DNA from: CALAED01 sp937891035
GTDB lineage: Bacteria > Actinomycetota > Actinomycetes > Streptosporangiales > Streptosporangiaceae
Assembly (NCBI GenBank): GCA_035642125.1
Contig: DASQSZ010000109.1
Span: 1 to 20,440 of the forward strand
Reading direction: 5' to 3'
DNA: 20,440 bases
This document shows, piece by piece, positions 1 to 7,074 of the stretch. Numbering within the stretch: position 1 is the first letter of the stretch; each line of letters starts with the position of its first letter. The notes beneath the pieces are model-generated. The model saw only the letters and a program-made list of their open reading frames with translations, did no database searches and was not told the DNA's origin. The position numbers and the translations under genes are program-made.

Positions 1-348
1 TCCCCGCCCCCACCGCCTCCCCCGGCACCGCCACCACCGTCTCCGTCTCCGCCGTCTCCGCCGCCGCCGTCGTTCCCGCCGCCACCTCCGGCGCCATCGC
101 CCACCGTACGACCGGACGTTTCGTCGCCACCGGTGGCGTCCCGGCCGGCGGAATCACCGGGTCCGCCGCGACCGGCGCCTTCCCAGCCCACCGAGCAAAG
201 AACGCAGGCAGGAGGACGATCACCCCAACCCATCGCGCAGATACGGCCACTTCGAGAACGACGCGACCCCTTTCGCGCCGTGCTGGTGGTCGCGGTTGTC
301 TCCGTCATCATCTCGGCCGGAGCCACCGCGGTCTTCAGGGCGCGTTAG
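1..348 (+). CDS. Proline-rich protein with C-terminal membrane helix (5' partial)
   Basis: The frame is open from the left edge to the TAG at 346-348, so this is the C-terminal 115 residues of a longer protein. About the first 70 residues are very rich in Pro, Ser and Ala, with runs of consecutive prolines, and should be disordered. A basic stretch (RPLRERRDPFR) then leads into a hydrophobic segment of about 19 residues (AVLVVAVVSVIISAGATAV) and a three-residue basic tail, which looks like a C-terminal membrane anchor with the bulk of the protein in the cytoplasm. The encapsulin gene starts 28-34 bp later on the same strand, so the two are probably co-transcribed. An internal ATG at 133 exists but the frame stays open and coding-like upstream of it. 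I do not recognise the protein. Family 2 encapsulin cargo enzymes carry Pro-rich disordered segments, but usually at the N-terminus of soluble enzymes, so a cargo role is only speculation. Confidence 0.6.
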   Translation, partial: SPPPPPPPAPPPPSPSPPSPPPPSFPPPPPAPSPTVRPDVSSPPVASRPAESPGPPRPAPSQPTEQRTQAGGRSPQPIAQIRPLRERRDPFRAVLVVAVVSVIISAGATAVFRAR

Positions 349-382
349 TGAATAAGTACCCATCACAGGGAGGCGGATGGAC

Positions 383-1792
383 ATGACGGAGACACTTGAC
401 TCGACCCAGGCCGGCGACGGGCAGGCCAACGGCCAGCTCAGCTTGAGCACGCAGGCGGCACGGCAGCTGGCGACTACCACCAAGACGCCGCCGCAGATGC
501 AGGAGATAACCTCCCGCTGGTTGCTCAAAATGCTGCCGTGGGTCCAGGTGACCGGCGGCACCTACCGGGTGAACCGCAGGCTCACCTACGAGCTGGGGGA
601 CAACAGGGTCTCGTTCATCTCGACCGGCTCCCAGGTGCAGGTCGTCCCGGGGGAGTTGGCCGAACTTCCGGTGCTGCGCGGTTTCGAAGACGACGACTGT
701 CTGCGGGCGCTCGCCGCGCGGTGCGTTCAGCGCGACGCGGAACCGGGTGAAGTCCTCGCCGAGCGGGGCGCCGCGGCCGACAGGCTATTCCTGATCGCCT
801 ATGGCAAGGTGCAAAAGGTTGGTACATCCAAGTACGGCGACGAGGCCGTCCTCGGAATGCTCGCCGAGGGCGACTACACCGGGGCCGGTCATCTGCTGGA
901 CGAGCAACAGTGGCCGCACACGTTGCGCGCCCAGACCGCCGCGATCGTCCTTACGCTGTCCCGCGATGACTTCCGCCAAGTGCTGGACGAATGGCCGAGT
1001 CTGCGGGCGCAGGTGCGTCGGTTCCAGTCCCGGCCGGTCGGCGAGCAGAACAAGTACGGCGAGAAGGCGATCGCGCTGACCGCGGGTCACAGCGGCGAGC
1101 CGGTGCTCCCCGGCACATTCGTCGACTACGAAGTATCGCCGCGCGAATACCAGCTCCAGGTCGCACAGACCGTGCTACGGGTGCATAGCCGCGTCGCCGA
1201 TCTGTACAACCAGCCGATGAACCAAGTCGAGCAGCAGCTCCGGCTCACCGTTGAAGCGCTGCGTGAACGACAAGAACACGAGATGATCAATAACCGGGAT
1301 TTCGGGTTGCTGCACAACGCCGACCTGCGCCAGCGCATCCAGACGCGCAGCGGCCCGCCCACCCCGGACGACATGGACGAGCTGTTGTCCCGCCGTCGCA
1401 ATAACCGGCTCTTCCTCGCTCACCCGCGGGCTATCGCCGCGTTCGGTCGTGAGTGCAACAAGCGCGGCCTTTATCCGACGCCGGTCGAAGTCAACGGGCA
1501 TCACATCCCGGCCTGGCGCGGGGTGCCCATCTTCCCCTGCAACAAGATCCCTATCACCGAGCAGGCGACCAGCTCGATCCTGGTCATGCGAACCGGCGAG
1601 GAGCAGCAGGGGGTCGTCGGCCTGCACCAGATCGGCATCCCTGATGAGTACCAGCCGTCGCTGTCGGTCCGCTTCATGGGCATCACCGAGCAGGCGGTCA
1701 TCCAGTACCTGGTCAGCGCCTACTTCTCGGTGGCTGTGCTGGTCCCGGACGCGTTGGGCGTATTGGAAAACGTCGAAGTAGCCCACAGCTGA
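383..1792 (+). CDS. Family 2B encapsulin shell protein (HK97 fold with cNMP-binding-like insertion)
   Basis: This is a self-assembling nanocompartment shell protein of about 469 residues, normal length for family 2B encapsulins (relatives of cyanobacterial SrpI). The N-terminal arm contains TTTKTPPQMQ, then SRWLLKMLPWVQVTGGTYRVNRR, a stretch characteristic of the family. Roughly residues 95-215 form a cyclic-nucleotide-binding-like insertion (from LPVLRGFEDDD to LSRDDFRQVLDEWPSL), which defines 2B against 2A. The HK97 P- and A-domain part follows, including NNRDFGLLHNADLRQRI and the C-terminal segment SVRFMGITEQAVIQYL. The start is chosen at ATG 383 because GGGAGG at 370-375 lies about 9 nt upstream; the in-frame ATG at 377 is only about 3 nt from it and would add two residues. 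The gene directly follows a Pro-rich membrane protein. Known family 2B cargo types (terpene cyclase, polyprenyl transferase) are not in the window and may lie beyond the left edge. Family assignment is firm; cargo is unknown. Confidence 0.93.
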   Translation: MTETLDSTQAGDGQANGQLSLSTQAARQLATTTKTPPQMQEITSRWLLKMLPWVQVTGGTYRVNRRLTYELGDNRVSFISTGSQVQVVPGELAELPVLRGFEDDDCLRALAARCVQRDAEPGEVLAERGAAADRLFLIAYGKVQKVGTSKYGDEAVLGMLAEGDYTGAGHLLDEQQWPHTLRAQTAAIVLTLSRDDFRQVLDEWPSLRAQVRRFQSRPVGEQNKYGEKAIALTAGHSGEPVLPGTFVDYEVSPREYQLQVAQTVLRVHSRVADLYNQPMNQVEQQLRLTVEALRERQEHEMINNRDFGLLHNADLRQRIQTRSGPPTPDDMDELLSRRRNNRLFLAHPRAIAAFGRECNKRGLYPTPVEVNGHHIPAWRGVPIFPCNKIPITEQATSSILVMRTGEEQQGVVGLHQIGIPDEYQPSLSVRFMGITEQAVIQYLVSAYFSVAVLVPDALGVLENVEVAHS

Positions 1793-1858
1793 TCAGCGAG
1801 TCCACCGGTCTAGGCACCGCGAGGGTGGCGCGGCCGAACGCGAGCACCGGCGGAGAGG

Positions 1859-3094
1859 TCATTCGACGGTGTCGTCTGCGTCATCCTCGATGGTCCCGGG
1901 GAGCTGCTCGAAACTATCCGGGTCGATGTCGAGAACGGCGCCGGTTGACAGATCGTTCAGCATGCTCAGCAGGCCTTCGGTCACGGCGCGGGTGAAGCGC
2001 TCGGACTGTTCGTGTCCCATGGTCTGCGTCTGGCCGCGTACCTCGAACAAGACGGTGCCGGTGCCGATCAAAGCGAGCGAGGAACGTACCTGGCCGGGGA
2101 TATCGCGCGTCGGCGCGTGCGGGTAACGCGCGGGGATGTAACCGTGGGCGTCCATACCGCGGAACGCGCTGATCGCCAGCTGCTTGGACAGATCCTTCGC
2201 GTAGGTGTCCTTGTACTTCGCGTACTTGCCGCCCGGCTCGAAGAACACGTCCGGCAGCGGCGGGTAGTCCACGGCGACGTCGAGCAGCCGCCCCTGCGCG
2301 TCCTCGCGAACGCACGCGCCTTGATGGTGCAGGTCGACGTACGCGTCCACGGCGCCGTGCCGGGCCCGCAGGTCCTTGTAGATATCGCGCAGGGTCTGCG
2401 TTTCGGGGTTGAGGAACCAGCCGGGCTGCGCCGAAGTGCCCGGAACGTCCTCCGGCCTCGGTACGTAGTCCAGCTCCGGGTTGAAGTCGCGGTTGAGGTC
2501 GAAGCCGGGCCGCTGCGTGTAGTCGTCGCCCTGCTGCATGCCGTTGAGGTAGTTCCATGCGGGGGGCCGCCCGGCAAGCTGCGGGAAGTCCTTTTCCACC
2601 TCGGCCCACGTGATGTCGTTGCCACGCCGGTCCAGCTCGGCGCCGTCTGGGTTGATCTTGGGTACGGCGACGAACGTGATCGTACTGCGCAGCCGCTTCG
2701 CCTCAGGCGAGCCCGACGTGCCCAGCCAATCCAGGATGCGCAGCAACGCGGTGGTGCCCGTCTTCTCGTTTCCATGGATCTCGCTGGTGACGAGGAAGAC
2801 CTTCTCGCCGGTCCCCACGGTGGCCGTGTGGATCAACCGGCCGCGGTTCGACTTTCCGGCGACCTCGACGGCTACCCGTCCGTGACTGACCCGCTCGATG
2901 CGCGCGAGCTCCCGGCGCATCTCGTCGTAGTCGACGAACTTCCACGTGGGAAGGTCGCGGGGTTCGTCGCTGCATTCGGCCGGGGGCGCTGCAGGCGTGA
3001 TCGGCGCCGAGGTCGACGCTACGGCGGACGGAACGGACAGGGCGATGGCCAGCGGGGCCATGAGGAGCGGTAGAACCCGGCGCGCCGTCGGCAT
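1859..3094 (-). CDS. Secreted M14-family zinc carboxypeptidase
   Basis: This is a predicted exported metallocarboxypeptidase of 411 residues. The start at 3094 gives a classical signal peptide (MPTARRVLPLLMAPLAIALSV, Ala-rich cleavage region near residue 27) and has GGGAG about 8 nt upstream; the same frame is open further upstream to 3193 but adds sequence unlike a signal peptide. M14 features seen: zinc ligands H107 and E110 in SEIHGNEKTG, the NPDG motif at 148-151, substrate-binding FDLNRDF at 199-205 (N201, R202), the third zinc ligand in DLHHQG at 254-259, and the catalytic glutamate E351 in VLFEVRGQT. The C-terminal 30 residues are acidic and probably disordered. It should trim peptides outside the cell. 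The gene converges on the encapsulin gene with 66 bp between stops, so shared function is not implied. Confidence 0.9.
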   Translation of the reverse strand: MPTARRVLPLLMAPLAIALSVPSAVASTSAPITPAAPPAECSDEPRDLPTWKFVDYDEMRRELARIERVSHGRVAVEVAGKSNRGRLIHTATVGTGEKVFLVTSEIHGNEKTGTTALLRILDWLGTSGSPEAKRLRSTITFVAVPKINPDGAELDRRGNDITWAEVEKDFPQLAGRPPAWNYLNGMQQGDDYTQRPGFDLNRDFNPELDYVPRPEDVPGTSAQPGWFLNPETQTLRDIYKDLRARHGAVDAYVDLHHQGACVREDAQGRLLDVAVDYPPLPDVFFEPGGKYAKYKDTYAKDLSKQLAISAFRGMDAHGYIPARYPHAPTRDIPGQVRSSLALIGTGTVLFEVRGQTQTMGHEQSERFTRAVTEGLLSMLNDLSTGAVLDIDPDSFEQLPGTIEDDADDTVE

Positions 3095-3273
3095 CACGCG
3101 TACTCCCGGAGGGCTTTGAGATTGTTCTTGTTGGACCTTAAAGCCGCAAATCGGGCAACGGTCCGCCAGGACCAACCAAGGAGACTCGGGCAAAATCGGC
3201 GACCCTCGCCGTTGACACTCCTTTGCCGGAGCCGTTCAAATTGCCGCCGCTGGGGACCACATGGCGTTCCACA
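3095..3273. other. Divergent spacer upstream of the carboxypeptidase gene
   Basis: This stretch must hold the promoter of the leftward carboxypeptidase gene. Overlapping small open frames run through it on both strands, but none has protein-like composition or family resemblance, and I see no convincing -10/-35 pair or hairpin. It joins the conserved upstream block that starts near 3274. Confidence 0.3.
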
Positions 3274-3345
3274 AGCCCCGACTTTGCCATGTTTCCGCAC
3301 GTCAGACGGGTTCCTCGGAGGCATGCGGGGTAGATGGCGGCGTAG
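3274..3345 (+). promoter_or_regulatory. Conserved upstream block, copy A
   Basis: The block aligns by eye with 6871-6938. Shared elements in order are GCCxCG, CTTTGCC, a TTTC-GCA-GTCA core, a G-rich stretch, and GGGTAG followed by TGGCGGC-TAG-GAC. Both copies lie just before an aldo/keto reductase 5' remnant and an operon of sugar enzymes. The GTTT near 3290 with GGGTTC about 13 nt later loosely resembles GTTT-n-GGGTA promoters read by stress-type (SigB/SigF group) sigma factors of actinobacteria. That reading is inference; the similarity of the two blocks is what the sequence shows. Confidence 0.45.
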
Positions 3346-3369
3346 ATGACAGCTGCGAGGGGGCGGGAG

Positions 3370-3558
3370 ATGGAGACGGTACGGCTCGGCCGCACAGAGC
3401 TTCAGGTCACGCCGATCGCTTACGGCACGTGGCAATTCGGCGGTGAGTGGGGCGAGGTTGAGGAGCGGTCGGCGATCGAGAGCATCCGACACGCTCGGGT
3501 CGACACCTCGCCTTATGCCGCCAAGCACGATGGCGCGCCCGCGCCCGAGGGCGCGTGA
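3370..3558 (+). pseudogene. Aldo/keto reductase N-terminal remnant (copy A)
   Basis: The ATG at 3370 opens a 62-residue frame whose first 26 residues (METVRLGRTELQVTPIAYGT, then WQFGGEW) are a clear aldo/keto reductase N-terminus, covering the first strand and hairpin. It continues through EERSAIESIRHA and then jumps to RVDTSPYA, which resembles the later DTA-YG motif with helix-1 residues missing, before ending in unrelated residues and TGA. A working family member has about 300-340 residues with a D-Y-K-H catalytic set, so this is a truncated gene with an internal deletion. It ends 58 bp before the GH15 start. It could survive as a short leader ORF, but decay is the simpler reading. A second, shorter remnant of the same gene type is at 6996-7055. 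Confidence 0.7.
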
Positions 3559-3616
3559 CCCTCCTCGCGGATGAGCTCGTATCGCTGTGGCCGTGGCCAG
3601 CCGGAAGCGAGGCGGG

Positions 3617-5443
3617 ATGTTCGATCTTGATCCGGCATTCCGGCCGGTTCGCCTGCGTGGCGGGTACCTGCCGTTGGAGGATCTCGGCCTGATCGGGGAC
3701 GGCGCGACGGCGGCCCTGGTCGGTCTGGACGGCTCCATCCCGTGGATGTGCATTCCCCGCTTCGACTCAGAACCGCTGTTTTGCGGGCTGCTCGATCACG
3801 CGCACGGCGGGCACTTCACGGTGGCGCCCGAGGATCTGGTGGAGGCCCGGCAGCGCTATGAGCCGGATACCGGGGTGCTGACGACCGAGTTGCGGAGCGC
3901 GACGGGCGTGGTCCGGATCACCGATGCGCTGGTTCTGCGCTCTGGCGCCGATCTCACCGATGACGCTCCTGTTGCCCGGGCCGAACTGGTCCGTTCGGCC
4001 GTTGTCCTGTCCGGGAACGTCCGGCTGCGGGCCGATGTGATGCCGCGCGGTGGCGGGCAGGTCCGGGCCCTGTTCAGCGGACTGGAGATTCAGGCGGCCC
4101 GGCGGCCTGATCTGCGGCTGCACCTGCGCTCCAACCGTCCGTTGACCGCCCTGTGCGACACACATGACCTGGGTCAAGGCGATCGCCTTGATCTGGTGCT
4201 GTCCTGGGGGCGGTTCCATCGTCACCATCGGTTCGATGCCGAGGCGATGTTGCGGGGAACCGCTGAGGCCTGGCGCCGCTGGATGACGCATTTCAGCTAC
4301 CGGGGTCCTGAGGAATCCTTGGTCAGACGTGCGGCGATCACGTTGAAAATGTGCGACGACTGGGTCAACGGCGCACTGGTCGCGGCGCCTACGTCCTCGT
4401 TGCCCGCACCGGTCGGCGGGATCCGTAACTGGGATTACCGTTACGCCTGGATCCGCGACGCGGCCTTCGCCGTGTTCGCCCTGCGCCGCATCGGTTTCGG
4501 TGGCGAGGCCGATGCCTTCCTGGGCTGGGTGCTGGACGCCTTCGAGCAGAGCGGCCGGCCGCGGATCATGTACAACCTTGGCGGCAGCCCGGTTCCCGAT
4601 GAGGTCGAGGACTTCGAGCTGGAGGGCTACCGGCGTTCCGCCCCGGTGCGATGGGGCAACGGCGCCGCCGACCAGCGCCAGCATGACGTCTACGGCGAAA
4701 TATTGGATTGTGCCGACCAGTGGCTGCGCTCAGGCGGTGAGCTCCAGCCGCCGCTGTGGGCCGACCTGGCCGGGCTGGCCGATGCCGCGGGTCAGGCGTG
4801 GCGCCAGCCAGACCAGGGCATCTGGGAGGTGCGCAGCGAGGGGCGGGTGTTCACGTACTCGGCCGGGATGTGCCAGGTGGCGCTGAACCGGGCGGCGGCG
4901 ATCGGCGAACGGCTCGGCCTGTCGGGACGGATCGCGGCGTGGCGAGCGCAGGCCGACAAGCTCCGCCGGCTCATCTTGGACCAGTCCTGGGATGAGGATG
5001 CGCAGACCCTGAGCGAGTATCTCCATGGCGGCGGCAGCCTGGACGCCAGCCTGCTCGCGCTTCCGCTGCGGCGCGTCATCCCCGCTGATCACCCGCGGAT
5101 GGTGGCGACCACCACGGCCATCGCCGAGCGCCTGTCGGCCGGTGGCGGCCTGCTTTACCGCTACCTGCATGATCAGTCACCAGATGGTCTTGCCGGCGGC
5201 GAGGGTGCTTTCGTGTTGTGCAGTTTTTGGCTCGTCGACAATCTGATCGCCCAAGGCCGGATCGAAGAAGCCGAGGAGCTTTACGCCTCGCTGTGCGCTC
5301 GGGCGAACCCGCTCGGGCTGCTGTCAGAGCAGATCGATCCTTCCACCGGCGAGTTCATGGGCAACTTCCCGCAGGCGTTCAGCCACATCGGGATCATCGC
5401 CAGCGGCGTGAACATGGCGCGGGCGAAGGCAGGTGCGGCGTGA
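3617..5443 (+). CDS. Glycoside hydrolase family 15 protein (glucoamylase/trehalase type)
   Basis: This is a cytoplasmic GH15 enzyme of 608 residues expected to release glucose from alpha-glucans or alpha,alpha-trehalose. The N-terminal domain (LEDLGLIGDGATAALVGLDGSI, with CIPRFDS) is the trehalase-like beta-sandwich typical of bacterial members; the (alpha/alpha)6 catalytic domain follows from about residue 230. Motifs: GGIRNWDYRYAWIRDAAF at 268-284, the probable acid glutamate E404 in GIWEVRSE, the probable base glutamate E571 in GLLSEQID, and NFPQAFSHIG at 583-592. The ATG at 3617 is preferred since GAGG precedes it by a few nt; a GTG at 3587 extends the same frame without a visible ribosome site. 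The stop overlaps the GTG of the downstream dehydrogenase gene (GTGA), so the two are translationally coupled and glucose release is probably linked to oxidation. Whether starch-type glucan or trehalose is the substrate cannot be told here. Confidence 0.92.
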   Translation: MFDLDPAFRPVRLRGGYLPLEDLGLIGDGATAALVGLDGSIPWMCIPRFDSEPLFCGLLDHAHGGHFTVAPEDLVEARQRYEPDTGVLTTELRSATGVVRITDALVLRSGADLTDDAPVARAELVRSAVVLSGNVRLRADVMPRGGGQVRALFSGLEIQAARRPDLRLHLRSNRPLTALCDTHDLGQGDRLDLVLSWGRFHRHHRFDAEAMLRGTAEAWRRWMTHFSYRGPEESLVRRAAITLKMCDDWVNGALVAAPTSSLPAPVGGIRNWDYRYAWIRDAAFAVFALRRIGFGGEADAFLGWVLDAFEQSGRPRIMYNLGGSPVPDEVEDFELEGYRRSAPVRWGNGAADQRQHDVYGEILDCADQWLRSGGELQPPLWADLAGLADAAGQAWRQPDQGIWEVRSEGRVFTYSAGMCQVALNRAAAIGERLGLSGRIAAWRAQADKLRRLILDQSWDEDAQTLSEYLHGGGSLDASLLALPLRRVIPADHPRMVATTTAIAERLSAGGGLLYRYLHDQSPDGLAGGEGAFVLCSFWLVDNLIAQGRIEEAEELYASLCARANPLGLLSEQIDPSTGEFMGNFPQAFSHIGIIASGVNMARAKAGAA

Positions 5444-6828
5444 TCGATCGGCTTGCCGTCTTGGGCGCCACGGGCGACCTCAGCGCGCGTTACCTGCTGC
5501 CGGCGCTGGCCGCGCTGCGGGCGACGGGACACATCGGTGACCGGTTCCAGCTGATCTGCGCCGGCCGGGAAGATTGGGACGGCGAGCGGTTCCGGCGCTG
5601 GGTCACCGACCGGCTTGACCGGCATGGCGGATCCTGGCCGGCCGAGGCCAGGAAGGCGATCGTGGCACGCGCCCGGTATCAGCGGACCGATGTCACCGAG
5701 CCCGCCGACGTCGCGTCGCTCCTCGCCGGCGATGGGCCGGTCGCCGTCTACCTCGCCCTTCCCCCGGCGATCTTCCCCGTCGTGGTGACCACGTTGCACG
5801 AGGTGGGTCTGCCGGTGGGCAGCCGGATCGTCCTGGAAAAACCCTTCGGCGAAGATCTGGACAGCGCGGTAGAGCTGAACCGGCTGCTCGCCGGCCTCGT
5901 GCCCGAGCAGGCGGTGTTCCGGGTCGACCACTTCCTCGCCATGACGACCGTCCAGAACGTGCTCGGTTCCCGGCTGGCCAACCGCGTGCTCGAGCCCATC
6001 TGGAACAGCACCCACATCGCCGAGGTGGAGATCGTCTGGGACGAGTCCCTCGCGCTGGAGGGCCGGGCCGGCTACTACGACGGCGTCGGGGCGCTCAAGG
6101 ACATGGTGCAAAATCACCTGCTGCAGTTGCTGTGCCTGGTGGCCATGGAACCGCCGATCAGCCTCGGCGAACGCGAGCTACGTGACCGAAAGGTCGATGT
6201 GCTGCGCTCGGTGCGGCCCCTGACCGAGACGGACGCCCTTCGCCGTACCCGCCGCGCACGCTATACGGCGGGGCGGATCGGTGACCGTGCGGTTCCCGCC
6301 TACCTCGACGAGGATGGCGTGGATCCGGGGCACCGCACCGAGACCTTCGCCGAGGTGGAGCTGGAACTGGACAGCTGGCGCTGGTCAGGAACAACCTTCC
6401 GGCTGCGCAGCGGCAAAGCACTCGGAGCGGACCGCATGGAGATCGCGGTACGTTTCCGGCCCGTGCCCCACCTGCCCTTCGGCGGCGGGGATGCGCGGCC
6501 TAACGTGCTTCGGTTCGGGCTCGCTCCGGAAGGGATGACGCTGGAGCTTACGGGCATCGGCTCCCGCGCCCAGACCCTTGTTCCGCTGACCCTGACCGCA
6601 CGGATGGATCCACCACAACTGCCCGCCTACGGTCAAGTACTGCTCGACGTGCTGAGTGGGAACGCCGCCCTGTCGATCCGCGGCGACGAGGCGGAAGAGT
6701 CATGGAGGGTCCTCACACCCGTGTTGTCGGCCTGGTCGAACGATCTCGTTCCGCTTCAGGAATACCCGGCCGGATCGGACGGGCCGGGGCCGGTTTCCCG
6801 GCGGCCGCCCGGGCACCGGTCGGCTTGA
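5440..6828 (+). CDS. zwf: Glucose-6-phosphate dehydrogenase-like protein
   Basis: The protein should oxidise glucose 6-phosphate to 6-phosphogluconolactone with NAD(P)+. It has 462 residues, somewhat short for the family (about 490-510). The GTG at 5440 overlaps the GH15 stop by 4 nt, and the Rossmann motif GATGDLSARYLLPAL begins at residue 9, which fixes the start. EKPFGED lies at 133-139, the catalytic-base histidine H226 in DMVQNHLLQLL, and the sugar-binding lysine K326 in LRSGKALG. The odd part is the signature normally written R-I-D-H-Y-L-G-K-E. Here it reads RVDHFLAMTT (161-170), so the lysine that contacts the substrate phosphate is Met168 and the glycine before it is Ala167. The rest of the family pattern is intact. 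It may be a divergent subfamily with other affinity or substrate. Coupling to GH15 supports a role in glucose oxidation and NADPH supply. Confidence 0.9.
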   Translation: MIDRLAVLGATGDLSARYLLPALAALRATGHIGDRFQLICAGREDWDGERFRRWVTDRLDRHGGSWPAEARKAIVARARYQRTDVTEPADVASLLAGDGPVAVYLALPPAIFPVVVTTLHEVGLPVGSRIVLEKPFGEDLDSAVELNRLLAGLVPEQAVFRVDHFLAMTTVQNVLGSRLANRVLEPIWNSTHIAEVEIVWDESLALEGRAGYYDGVGALKDMVQNHLLQLLCLVAMEPPISLGERELRDRKVDVLRSVRPLTETDALRRTRRARYTAGRIGDRAVPAYLDEDGVDPGHRTETFAEVELELDSWRWSGTTFRLRSGKALGADRMEIAVRFRPVPHLPFGGGDARPNVLRFGLAPEGMTLELTGIGSRAQTLVPLTLTARMDPPQLPAYGQVLLDVLSGNAALSIRGDEAEESWRVLTPVLSAWSNDLVPLQEYPAGSDGPGPVSRRPPGHRSA

Positions 6829-6870
6829 AGCGACCACCACGGCACCGCTCCAGGGCGAACATTCACGGAG

Positions 6871-6938
6871 CCACGGCCTTTGCCGGCTATTTCGCATGTC
6901 AAGCGGATATCGAGGGGGAGCGCCGGGTAGGTGGCGGC
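6871..6938 (+). promoter_or_regulatory. Conserved upstream block, copy B
   Basis: This is the counterpart of 3274-3345 with the same order of short matches (CTTTGCC, TTTCGCA-GTCA, a G-rich stretch, GGGTAG-TGGCGGC-TAG). It sits between the G6PDH stop and the dehydratase operon, and is followed by three tandem 11-bp repeats that copy A lacks. It is likely the promoter region for the second sugar operon; no transcription start can be assigned. Confidence 0.4.
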
Positions 6939-6971
6939 CTAGAAGACATCTAGAAGACATCTAGAAGACAT
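6939..6971. repeat. Three exact tandem copies of an 11-bp unit
   Basis: The unit CTAGAAGACAT occurs at 6939-6949, 6950-6960 and 6961-6971 without a mismatch. The third copy runs into TCTTC, which creates the inverted repeat GAAGA-CA-TCTTC at 6964-6975. Copy A of the same upstream block has a single related TAGATGAC sequence at this place, so the array looks like a local expansion. Eleven bp is close to one helical turn, as in arrays of regulator sites, but slippage without function is equally possible. Confidence 0.9.
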
Positions 6972-6995
6972 CTTCCTGAGGGCGGTAGAGGAAGA

Positions 6996-7055
6996 CGTGT
7001 CGAGCTTGGTCGCGCCGAACTCCAACCGGTCGCCTGCGGGGCGTGGCAGTTGATC
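6996..7055 (+). pseudogene. Aldo/keto reductase 5' remnant (copy B)
   Basis: Translating from 6996 gives RVELGRAELQPVACGAWQLI, which matches the aldo/keto reductase start at 3370 (VRLGRTELQVTPIAYGTWQF). There is no start codon in this frame, and similarity ends about 20 codons in, just before the ribosome site of the dehydratase gene. It is the stub of a lost gene that once stood first in this operon. The call rests on a short match plus its identical placement behind the conserved upstream block. Confidence 0.55.
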
Positions 7056-7074
7056 AGCCGGCGAGGAGCACCCC

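Noticed and set aside
2012..3073. 353-residue open frame on the plus strand
   Set aside because: It is a shadow of the carboxypeptidase gene; the minus strand has the signal peptide and all M14 motifs.
3767..4684. 305-residue open frame on the minus strand
   Set aside because: It is antisense to GH15, with no recognisable motif.
6939..6971. Tandem repeats as a possible CRISPR array
   Set aside because: Units are 11 bp and directly adjacent, with no spacers and no cas genes.
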